Positions 1-5,434 of a stretch of 5,434 bases of DNA are shown here, one piece after another. Position 1 is the stretch's first letter, and every line of letters begins with the position of its first letter. The translations under genes and the position numbers were made by a program. Below the pieces are notes generated by a model. That model was not told where the DNA came from, searched no databases, and saw only the letters and a program-made list of their open reading frames with translations. The stretch is from an uncultured Lachnospiraceae bacterium (GTDB lineage: Bacteria; Bacillota; Clostridia; Lachnospirales; Lachnospiraceae), in assembly GCA_934338765.1 (NCBI GenBank), contig CAKRHL010000162.1:1-5434 (forward strand), read 5' to 3'.

Positions 1-1
1 G

Positions 2-895
2 CTTGACAAGAAGATGGAGCTTCATATGTCCGGTGAGGATACAGAGCTTGATAGAACGGTTATCGATGAGATCGGAGATCCGTTACAGCATCTGCTCCGT
101 AACTCTGCAGATCATGGACTGGAGAGTAACGAGGAGAGACTGGCTCTTGGCAAGTCAGAGGTTGGTAACATCTGGCTGAATGCATATCAGGATGGTAACA
201 ATGTCAATATTGAGGTTCGTGATGATGGTGCGGGGATCAATATTGAAAAGGTTAAAAATAAGGCACTTGAAAGGGGAACGATCACACCGGAGCAGGCCGA
301 GGTTATGACGGATAAGGAGATCATTGATCTTTTGTTCCTGCCAAGCTTTTCTACGGCAGAAAAGATCACAGATGTTTCCGGACGAGGAGTTGGTCTCGAT
401 GTTGTTAAGACAAAGATCGAGGGACTTGGCGGTAATATTGAGTGCCGTTCCGTTGTGGGAGAGGGCAGCAGCTTTATCATTCATCTGCCATTAACGCTTG
501 CTATTATTCAGGCACTTATGGTAGAGCTTGGCAATGAGAAATATGCAATTCCTCTTGGAAGCATCCAGACGATCGAAGATGTGGCTGTTTCCGATATTAA
601 ATACGTTCAGACCAAAGAAGTGATCAATCTTCGTGGTACGGTTATCCCGTTGATCCGTCTGGATCAGATCCTTGATGTGGAAAGCTCATTGGAGAATCCG
701 GAGAGTCTTACCGTCGTCATTGTCAAAAAGGGAGATAAGCAGGCAGGACTTGTTGTTGACAATCTGATCGGCCAGCAGGAAGTGGTTATCAAGTCGATCG
801 GAAGCTATATCAATTGCAGCAAGATCATCAGTGGAGCAACGATTTTGGGAGATGGAGAGATTGCTTTGATCTTGGAAGTTAATACTTTGGTATAA
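2..895 (+). CDS. cheA: Chemotaxis histidine kinase CheA, C-terminal part (5' end outside window)
   Basis: CheA is the cytoplasmic kinase that, coupled to receptors by CheW, phosphorylates CheY and CheB. The frame is open to the left edge, so the P1 phosphotransfer, CheY-binding and most of the dimerisation domains lie outside; 297 residues are visible (numbered here from the Leu codon at base 2). The ATPase domain shows the N box (residues 22-41, with NSADHG carrying Asn34 and His38), the G1 box DDGAGI (74-79), the F-box region FLPSFST (112-118) and the G2 box GRGVGLDVV (127-135). All look intact, so the kinase should be active. From about residue 167 to the end is the CheW-like P5 regulatory domain, with VINLRGTVIP at 207-216. 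The Met at base 14 lies inside the domain and is not a start. cheW follows after 24 bases, which implies co-transcription. The family assignment is secure. Confidence 0.97.
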   Translation, partial: LDKKMELHMSGEDTELDRTVIDEIGDPLQHLLRNSADHGLESNEERLALGKSEVGNIWLNAYQDGNNVNIEVRDDGAGINIEKVKNKALERGTITPEQAEVMTDKEIIDLLFLPSFSTAEKITDVSGRGVGLDVVKTKIEGLGGNIECRSVVGEGSSFIIHLPLTLAIIQALMVELGNEKYAIPLGSIQTIEDVAVSDIKYVQTKEVINLRGTVIPLIRLDQILDVESSLENPESLTVVIVKKGDKQAGLVVDNLIGQQEVVIKSIGSYINCSKIISGATILGDGEIALILEVNTLV

Positions 896-919
896 AGGGA
901 AAGGTATGGTGAGTTTAGT

Positions 920-1402
920 ATGGATAGTAATAATGTACAGAATTTGGATACAGCAGGAAATGAGAAGCAGTATATCGTAGTGAGACTTGGCTCAGAGCAG
1001 TATGGTATCGATATACAGTATGTAGACAATATTGTCCGAAAGCAGAGGATTACGAGGGTACCAAAGGCGCAGTATTATTTTAAGGGTGTCATCAATCTTC
1101 GTGGAGAGGTTATCCCTGTTATGAGTCTCCGATTAAAGTTTGATCTGGAGCCGGATGAGTATACCAATGCAACCAGGATCATTATTATTAAGCTTGAACA
1201 GCATTCTGCAATAGGCATTATCGTAGATGAGGTGAAGGAGGTAGTAACCTTATCGGAGGATGCCATTGATAAACCGACCAGCGCAGACAGTTCAGGAGAT
1301 TCCAGAATACAGTATCTGAGCGGTGTTGGAAAACAGGAGAGCGGATTGATCTCTTTGCTTAATATTGCAAATGTAATCAACGATAAAGAGGCAGTATCAT
1401 AA
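920..1402 (+). CDS. cheW: Chemotaxis coupling protein CheW
   Basis: CheW is the cytoplasmic adaptor that links chemoreceptor tips to the P5 domain of CheA in the signalling array. The protein has 160 residues, the usual size for a single-domain CheW. It shows the family pattern throughout: YIVVRLGSEQYGIDI (residues 18-32), a VPKA segment (47-50), the hallmark GVINLRGEVIPVMSLR (56-71), and GIIVDEVKEVV (99-109) near the second half of the barrel. The ATG at 920 is preceded by GGTGAG at 908-913 with a six-base gap. An ATG at 906 is in another frame. The gene sits between cheA and cheC, with only 19 bases before the preferred cheC start. The core repeats the layout of the CheA P5 domain upstream, as expected for homologous folds. 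Confidence 0.97.
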   Translation: MDSNNVQNLDTAGNEKQYIVVRLGSEQYGIDIQYVDNIVRKQRITRVPKAQYYFKGVINLRGEVIPVMSLRLKFDLEPDEYTNATRIIIIKLEQHSAIGIIVDEVKEVVTLSEDAIDKPTSADSSGDSRIQYLSGVGKQESGLISLLNIANVINDKEAVS

Positions 1403-1410
1403 ATCATATG

Positions 1411-1416
1411 AGGTGA
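1411..1416 (+). promoter_or_regulatory. Ribosome binding site that decides the cheC start
   Basis: AGGTGA lies five bases before the ATG at 1422. The GTG at 1413 and the ATG at 1416, in the same frame, overlap this motif and have no comparable site of their own, so 1422 is the better start. The motif is seen directly; its use is inferred. Confidence 0.6.
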
Positions 1417-1421
1417 TGTCG

Positions 1422-2039
1422 ATGCAGATAGATGAAGAAAATATTGAGGATATGGAGTTTGATATCCTTACAGAGATAGGAAACATAGGAGCCGGAAATG
1501 CAACTACAGCATTAGCGAAGCTGATTGACGGCCGGGTAGATATGCATGTGCCAAAGGTAGAAATGCTCGCTTTTAAGGATCTGGCAGAGATACTTGGCGG
1601 AGCAGAGGAGTTGGTGGCCGGTATTCTGCTGAGCCTGGAGGGAGACATTGAGGGGTCTATGCTGTTTGTACTGGAAAACAAGGCAGCCCATCATCTGGTG
1701 CACCGTTTAATGGGAAGTGATGGAAGCACTGTAGAGGATAATTTTACAGAGATGGAATTGTCAGCGTTGGTAGAGATTGGCAATATCATTTCCGGAGCTT
1801 ATCTGACGGCGATATCACAGTTAACCAATTTAAGCATCATTCAGACCGTTCCCAGTCTTGCGATTGATATGGCGGGTGCAATTTTAAGTGTACCGGCAAT
1901 TGAGTTTGGAAAGCTGGGAGATAAAGCACTTTTGATTGAATCACAGTTTCAGGACGATGAAATTGATGTTTGCGGGTATTTCATTTTGATACCTACGCTG
2001 GAGTCATATACACGTATTTTGAAGTCATTGGGATTGTAG
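1422..2039 (+). CDS. cheC: CheY-P phosphatase CheC
   Basis: CheC dephosphorylates CheY-P and binds CheD, linking CheY-P level to receptor modification. From the ATG at 1422 it has 205 residues, close to B. subtilis CheC. The reading frame also allows GTG 1413 (208 residues) or ATG 1416, but the Shine-Dalgarno favours 1422. The CheC/CheX/FliY active-site pattern (D/S-x3-E-x2-N) occurs twice: DILTEIGNIGAG with Asp14, Glu18 and Asn21, and SALVEIGNIISG with Ser114, Glu118 and Asn121. Both copies keep the catalytic Glu/Asn pair, so both pseudo-symmetric sites should be active. There is no C-terminal FliN/SpoA domain, so this is CheC and not FliY. cheD starts eight bases after the stop, in keeping with the partnership of the two proteins. 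Confidence 0.95.
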   Translation: MQIDEENIEDMEFDILTEIGNIGAGNATTALAKLIDGRVDMHVPKVEMLAFKDLAEILGGAEELVAGILLSLEGDIEGSMLFVLENKAAHHLVHRLMGSDGSTVEDNFTEMELSALVEIGNIISGAYLTAISQLTNLSIIQTVPSLAIDMAGAILSVPAIEFGKLGDKALLIESQFQDDEIDVCGYFILIPTLESYTRILKSLGL

Positions 2040-2047
2040 GTGGAAAA

Positions 2048-2536
2048 ATGGAAGGAACAATGATCAAAGTCGGAATGGCAGATGCTAATATCTGTCATTC
2101 GCCGGATGCAATAACCACACTGGGACTGGGGTCTTGTGTGGGGGTCGCATTATACGATAAAACGACAAAGACTGCCGGTCTTGTGCATGTTATGCTTCCG
2201 GATAGTACCAAGGTGCGGCAGAATCAAAATAAAGCGAAATTTGCGGATACCGGGATTGACATGCTTATTGACATGATGCGAAAGGAAGGCGCAAACTGTT
2301 CGCTGCTGACCGCAAAGATTGCAGGTGGCGCCCAGATGTTTGCCTTTGGCAGCAACAATGATATGCTGCGTGTGGGACAACGCAATGTCGAGGCGGTAAA
2401 AGCAAAATTAAAAGAACTGGGAATTCGTATTCTTGCTGAGGAGACGGGAGAAAATTATGGTCGTACGGTGGAGTTTTATCCGGAAACAGGCGATTTTATG
2501 ATCAAATCAGTGGGAAGAGAAAAGAAGATTATCTGA
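2048..2536 (+). CDS. cheD: Chemoreceptor glutamine deamidase CheD
   Basis: CheD deamidates specific glutamines on methyl-accepting chemoreceptors and stimulates CheC when bound to it. The protein has 162 residues, normal for the family. Catalytic residues described for Thermotoga CheD are present at matching spacing: Thr24 and Cys30 in TTLGLGSCVGVALYD (23-37) and His47 in GLVHVMLP (44-51). Other family segments are KFADTGIDMLI (64-74), AKIAGGAQMF (89-98) and the RVGQRN region (108-113). The start chosen is ATG 2048, four bases after AGGTGG (2038-2043), a site that overlaps the cheC stop codon and suggests translational coupling. ATG 2060 is in frame but has a GAAGGA only three bases away. The frame extends upstream to 1970 inside cheC, but that part is not conserved CheD sequence. 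Confidence 0.95.
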   Translation: MEGTMIKVGMADANICHSPDAITTLGLGSCVGVALYDKTTKTAGLVHVMLPDSTKVRQNQNKAKFADTGIDMLIDMMRKEGANCSLLTAKIAGGAQMFAFGSNNDMLRVGQRNVEAVKAKLKELGIRILAEETGENYGRTVEFYPETGDFMIKSVGREKKII

Positions 2537-2549
2537 TCAGGAGATTAGT

Positions 2550-2846
2550 ATGAAAACAGAGTATATTCCTAAGGTGATTACACTTCTGGCAGGTGCCGTG
2601 GTATGTATCGTATCGATTGTCAGACATATGGATACCACATACAGTCTGGAGATCCTGCTGGCAGCGCTTATTATATTTTATATTATAGGCTGCATTGCAA
2701 GGCGTATTATTGAAAAGGTTATGACAAGTAATCGTTTTATCAAAGAAGTGACAGAGGATCTGGAAAAAGAACAGACAGATTCAGACGAAATAGAAAATGC
2801 GGACAATGCGGAGACGGATGAGCAGACAAAGTCCCAGGAGGATTAG
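2550..2846 (+). CDS. Small two-helix membrane protein of unknown function, between cheD and fliA
   Basis: I do not recognise this 98-residue protein. Two hydrophobic stretches fit membrane helices, at about residues 8-24 and 33-50, joined by a short polar loop (RHMDTTYS). Basic residues follow the second helix (Arg51, Arg52, Lys56, Arg62, Lys65), so the positive-inside rule predicts both ends in the cytoplasm. The last 29 residues (70-98) are highly acidic and low in complexity, with 13 Asp/Glu, and probably unstructured. The start is well supported: AGGAG at 2539-2543 is six bases before the ATG, and the gene begins 13 bases after the cheD stop. Co-transcription with che and sigma genes suggests a motility-linked role. 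B. subtilis has the membrane protein SwrB just after sigD, but that has one helix, a different place and no visible similarity, so equivalence is not claimed. Confidence 0.8.
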   Translation: MKTEYIPKVITLLAGAVVCIVSIVRHMDTTYSLEILLAALIIFYIIGCIARRIIEKVMTSNRFIKEVTEDLEKEQTDSDEIENADNAETDEQTKSQED

Positions 2847-2886
2847 AACAAGAGTTTCATGATCATAAAGGGGATGAGGGAAATTT

Positions 2887-3663
2887 ATGAACGATAAAGA
2901 TAGAACTGCTTTGTGGGAGGAATATACGGCAACACGTAGTCCGAAGCTGAGAGAGCAGTTGATCGTAGAATATGTGCCTTTGGTAAAAGTAGTTGCCGGC
3001 AGAATGGGGATGTATCTGGGGTATACGGTAGAGTATGATGATCTGACGGGATATGGAATCTTTGGTTTGATCGATGCGATTGACAAATTTGAGCTGACCA
3101 AGGGAGTTAAGTTTGAAACATATGCCAGTCTGAGGATCAGGGGAGCAATTCTGGATCAGATCCGGAAGATGGACTGGATTCCGAGAACATTACGTCAAAA
3201 GCAGAAAAAGCTGGAAGCAGCCATTGGACAGATGGAGACAGAGCTTGGAAGAACCCCGACCAATGAGGAGCTTGCTAAAGCACTGGATGTGACACAGGAT
3301 GAACTGGATGCATTGATCAATCAGACACAGGTTGCCAATCTGGTATCGCTGGATGAATATCTGGAGCAGGGAAGTGAGGTTCGGGTCGATGCAGGGAATA
3401 AACCTGCTTTTTTACAGCCGGAACAGGTGATGGAGAAACAGGATCTGAAAAGGCTTTTAGCAGAGGCAATCAATTCTCTCACGGAGAAAGAACAAAAAGT
3501 GATCGCACTTTATTATTATGAGGAACTCACATTAAAAGAGATCAGCAATATTCTGGAGGTTTCCGAGTCCAGAGTATCGCAGCTTCATACAAAGTCTCTT
3601 CGTAAGATGAAAGAAAAATTAGGTTCTCAGAATATGGGTGTCCTTGGAATTTGGAATATTTAG
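2887..3663 (+). CDS. fliA: Flagellar RNA polymerase sigma-28 factor (FliA/SigD)
   Basis: This sigma-70 family factor directs RNA polymerase to late flagellar, chemotaxis and motility promoters. The 258 residues match the usual length of SigD/FliA/WhiG proteins. Region 2 covers about residues 24-95 and includes YDDLTGYGIFGLIDAIDKF (50-68) and the -10 recognition segment FETYASLRIRGAILDQIRK (76-94). WIPRTLRQK (97-105) begins region 3, which runs to about 160. Region 4 (about 190-245) starts with SLTEKEQKVIALYYYEELTL and ends in a helix-turn-helix with EVSESRVSQLHTKSLRKMK (224-242). The ATG at 2887 has GAGGG at 2876-2880, six bases away. It sits 40 bases after the membrane-protein gene. The last 12 residues (SQNMGVLGIWNI) extend beyond region 4 and are hydrophobic. 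FlgM is the usual anti-sigma partner; no flgM lies in the window. Bacillus usage would name it sigD. Confidence 0.96.
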   Translation: MNDKDRTALWEEYTATRSPKLREQLIVEYVPLVKVVAGRMGMYLGYTVEYDDLTGYGIFGLIDAIDKFELTKGVKFETYASLRIRGAILDQIRKMDWIPRTLRQKQKKLEAAIGQMETELGRTPTNEELAKALDVTQDELDALINQTQVANLVSLDEYLEQGSEVRVDAGNKPAFLQPEQVMEKQDLKRLLAEAINSLTEKEQKVIALYYYEELTLKEISNILEVSESRVSQLHTKSLRKMKEKLGSQNMGVLGIWNI

Positions 3664-3698
3664 GCTGCCGCCCATTTGTGGCAGCCTTTAAATTTATT
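3662..3698 (+). terminator. Hairpin at the fliA stop codon: possible leaky terminator or attenuator
   Basis: AGGCTGCCGC (3662-3671) pairs with GTGGCAGCCT (3678-3687) to give a ten-pair stem with one G-U pair and a six-base loop. The stem begins inside the fliA stop codon. It is followed by TTAAATTTATT, which is T-rich but interrupted, so termination is probably partial. fapA begins 30 bases beyond this stretch with no clear promoter between, so read-through is likely. The fold is seen in the sequence; its function is inferred. Confidence 0.6.
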
Positions 3699-3713
3699 CG
3701 CGCAAAGGTGAAA

Positions 3714-3722
3714 GGAAGGTGA
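3714..3722 (+). promoter_or_regulatory. Ribosome binding site that decides the fapA start
   Basis: GGAAGGTGA ends five bases before the ATG at 3728. The in-frame GTG at 3719 lies within this motif, so ATG 3728 is preferred. An earlier AAAGGTG (3704-3710) could serve the GTG, so a three-residue longer protein cannot be excluded. Confidence 0.55.
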
Positions 3723-3727
3723 CCGCA

Positions 3728-5332
3728 ATGAAAAGAAATGCCTTTTTTCAACTGATACAAAAGAATGATGGATTGTATTTAAAATCATATCCTGCATTAC
3801 ATGGGGGAGCACCTCTTGCTATGGAGGACATTATGCAGTATTTGGAACAAAAGAAGATCATGGATGTCCAGCTGGGAGATATCGCTTCCTTTGTGGAGGA
3901 GGCATCGCAGCAGAAAAATGCAGAAAAAAAGATATTATCGGAAGATCGTCTGCCGGAGAAAGAATTTCCATTGATAACCATGGATCCACAGAGACGATTT
4001 GCAAAGATTCGTCTTTATCCGCCGTCAAATGGTGGAATGCGTATTACATCTGAGGAGATCATGGATCGCATGGGGCAGCTTGGAATCAAATCCGGTGTGA
4101 TTGAGGACAATATCCGGCTCATGCTGAAGGGGCGTTTATATTGCACCGATGTACTTGTTGCGAAAGCAGAGATGCCGGTGCAGGGAAGTAATGCGGTGAT
4201 CACCTATCATTTTGATGTGGATAAAACATGTAAACCGGCAATGGATGAGGCCGGAAATGTAGATTTTCATCAGCTTGATATGATCGAGAAGGTCAGTGAA
4301 GGACAGCTACTTGCTACTCTGAAGCCTGCGGATTATGGAAAACCCGGCATTGATGTGACGGGAGGTGAGATCAAGCCACAGAAAGTGAAACAGCTTTTTT
4401 TAAAGCATGGAAACAACATCCATTTATCGGAAGATGGCTGTGAAATGTATTCAGAGGTTGCGGGAAATGTAACGCTGGTGGATGATACAGTATTTGTATC
4501 AAACGAGTATGAGGTGCCGGCTGATGTAGGAGCCTCAACCGGTGACATAGAGTATGATGGAAGTGTTCTGGTCAAGGGTAATGTTTTGACGGGATACGCC
4601 ATTAAAGCAACCGGTGATATTACCGTGAATGGTGTCGTTGAGGGAGCAAGTCTTATAACGGACGGAAAGATCGTATTAAAGCGTGGAATTCAGGGAAAGG
4701 GCCAGGCACAGCTGCAGGCCGGAGGAGATATTATAAGTAACTTTATCGAAAGTGCCAATGTTACCTGTGGAGGCAGGATCATGACGGAAGCAATCATGCA
4801 CAGTCAGGTGACGGCGGAGGATGATATTGTTGTCAGAGGCAAGCGTGGGATGATCGCCGGAGGATCTCTCAAGACCAAGACAAAAATTGAGGCAAAGACC
4901 ATAGGCTCTACTATGGGTACTCTGACAGAGCTGCAGGTTGGTATTGATCCAAAGCTTGTAGAGCAGCACCGTCTTCTGGAGAAGGAGCTGGAGCAGCTTA
5001 CCTCCGAGCGGGAGGGATTAATGCAAAATGTAATGCTGTTAAAGAAAAGAATGGATGCCAAAGGAAAGCTGGATGATGAAAGGATGGCTTCGCTTAAAAA
5101 GACAGGAAAGAGGATCCAGGAGATTGATGCACGCTTGGAGGAAAATGCCGCTGAGAGAGAGGTCCTGGAGGGTGAGTTGAATAAAAAAGACAATGGTCGT
5201 ATCATTGCTGAAAATATTGTATATCCGGGAGTAAAAATGACTATATCCGATGTCAGCAACACGATCAAATCAGAGGTACAGCACAGTGCTTTCGTCAGGG
5301 ACGGAGCGGATATCCGGATCAGAGCCATTTGA
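3728..5332 (+). CDS. fapA: FapA family (DUF342) flagellar assembly-associated protein
   Basis: This is a 534-residue DUF342/FapA protein. A Vibrio member is reported to be needed for flagellation and to respond to the glucose phosphotransferase system; the biochemical role here is unknown. Residues 16-56 and 92-132 look like two copies of one module, sharing YP-x3-GG-x5-E(D/E)IM at an offset of 76. The middle holds the FapA core, with TYHFDVDKTCKPAMDEAGNV (159-178) and ADYGKPGIDVTGGEI (201-215). From about 265 to 400 a right-handed beta-helix is suggested by turns such as TGDIEYDGSVLVKGNV, TGDITVNGVVEGA and AGGDI. Residues 408-488 form a probable antiparallel coiled coil, turning near 442-450. 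The tail (490-534) returns to beta-type sequence with VYPGVKMTI. No signal peptide or membrane helix is seen, so it is probably cytoplasmic. It follows fliA by 64 bases, across the hairpin. Confidence 0.88.
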   Translation: MKRNAFFQLIQKNDGLYLKSYPALHGGAPLAMEDIMQYLEQKKIMDVQLGDIASFVEEASQQKNAEKKILSEDRLPEKEFPLITMDPQRRFAKIRLYPPSNGGMRITSEEIMDRMGQLGIKSGVIEDNIRLMLKGRLYCTDVLVAKAEMPVQGSNAVITYHFDVDKTCKPAMDEAGNVDFHQLDMIEKVSEGQLLATLKPADYGKPGIDVTGGEIKPQKVKQLFLKHGNNIHLSEDGCEMYSEVAGNVTLVDDTVFVSNEYEVPADVGASTGDIEYDGSVLVKGNVLTGYAIKATGDITVNGVVEGASLITDGKIVLKRGIQGKGQAQLQAGGDIISNFIESANVTCGGRIMTEAIMHSQVTAEDDIVVRGKRGMIAGGSLKTKTKIEAKTIGSTMGTLTELQVGIDPKLVEQHRLLEKELEQLTSEREGLMQNVMLLKKRMDAKGKLDDERMASLKKTGKRIQEIDARLEENAAEREVLEGELNKKDNGRIIAENIVYPGVKMTISDVSNTIKSEVQHSAFVRDGADIRIRAI

Positions 5333-5338
5333 TAAAAG

Positions 5339-5344
5339 AGGAGG
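5339..5344 (+). promoter_or_regulatory. Consensus ribosome binding site for the gene at the right edge
   Basis: A full AGGAGG lies seven bases before the ATG at 5352, in the 19-base gap after the fapA stop. It is the strongest such site in the window and is the main evidence that the truncated reading frame downstream is a real gene. Confidence 0.75.
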
Positions 5345-5351
5345 GATAAAG

Positions 5352-5434
5352 ATGTCATTATCAATTGATTACATTACAATGCCGCCAAAATCACAGGAGG
5401 TATCACAGATACAGCATGGAGACCAGGTGAGATA
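5352..5434 (+). CDS. Start of an unidentified gene, cut by the right edge
   Basis: Twenty-seven codons are visible with no stop before the edge. The peptide begins MSLSIDYITMPPKSQEVSQI and continues HGDQVR; it is polar, rich in Gln and Ser, and has no signal peptide or membrane helix in the visible part. A consensus ribosome binding site at 5339-5344 and a 19-base gap after fapA indicate a true gene in the same operon. The visible part is too short to assign a family. By position it is likely motility-linked, but that is inference from the neighbours only. Confidence 0.65.
   Translation, partial: MSLSIDYITMPPKSQEVSQIQHGDQVR

Noticed and set aside
14..16. ATG as a start for a short histidine-kinase-like protein
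   Set aside because: The frame is open to the left edge and the Met falls just before the N box of CheA, so it is an internal codon of a longer protein.
155..484. Two overlapping - strand open frames opposite cheA
   Set aside because: They are antisense to the conserved ATPase boxes of CheA and show no domain of their own.
906..908. ATG upstream of cheW as an alternative start
   Set aside because: It is not in the cheW frame.
1970..2047. A 5' extension of cheD reaching into cheC
   Set aside because: The extra residues come from an out-of-frame reading of the cheC 3' end; ATG 2048 has its own ribosome binding site and gives the normal family length.
2856..2870. Short palindrome ATGATCAT before fliA as an operator or terminator
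   Set aside because: An eight-base perfect palindrome with no loop or T-tract is common by chance and cannot form a stable hairpin.
3664..3727. A sigma-28 or sigma-A promoter ahead of fapA
   Set aside because: The gap is A/T-rich in part (TTTAAATTTATT) but I see no TAAA paired with a GCCGATAA-like -10, and no convincing -35/-10 pair.
4804..5364. A 186-codon open frame on the - strand opposite the 3' half of fapA
   Set aside because: It lies antisense to a well-supported FapA coding region, is rich in Ser and Phe as expected from complementing a Glu/Lys-rich coiled coil, and has no recognisable domain.
1..5434. CRISPR arrays, transposons, tRNA or rRNA genes
   Set aside because: No regularly spaced direct repeats, transposase motifs, terminal inverted repeats or RNA-gene sequence seen; nearly all bases are in recognisable coding regions.

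Overview
The window is a piece of a flagellar/chemotaxis (fla/che) operon from an anaerobic Firmicute. Gene order, moderate G+C, strong AGGAGG-type ribosome binding sites and the protein sequences best fit a motile Lachnospiraceae member (Roseburia/Agathobacter-like). This placement rests on recognition of the sequence style, not on a database search.

All genes lie on the + strand and are tightly packed. In order they are: the 3' part of cheA (bases 2-895, entering from the left edge), cheW (920-1402), cheC (1422-2039), cheD (2048-2536), a small gene for an unrecognised two-helix membrane protein (2550-2846), the sigma-28 gene fliA/sigD (2887-3663), a FapA/DUF342 family gene (3728-5332), and the first 27 codons of another gene (from 5352) that leaves at the right edge. 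No gap between genes exceeds about 65 bases. The only clear non-coding element is a hairpin with a weak T-tract at the fliA stop codon, which may act as a leaky terminator or attenuator before fapA.

The genes make a coherent set. CheA and CheW form the receptor-coupled kinase core. CheC (a CheY-P phosphatase with both active-site motifs intact) and CheD (a receptor glutamine deamidase with its Cys/His/Thr residues intact) form the CheC-CheD-CheY-P adaptation loop known from Bacillus subtilis and Thermotoga. FliA directs transcription of late flagellar and chemotaxis genes. FapA-family proteins are linked to flagellar assembly. The order cheA-cheW-cheC-cheD-sigD matches the B. subtilis fla/che operon, except for the small membrane-protein gene before the sigma factor and fapA after it, where B. 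subtilis has swrB.

I found no mobile element, CRISPR array, RNA gene or clear promoter. Most of the window is ordinary. The parts worth a second look are the small membrane protein, the unknown gene at the right edge, the hairpin at the fliA/fapA junction, and the duplicated N-terminal module of FapA.
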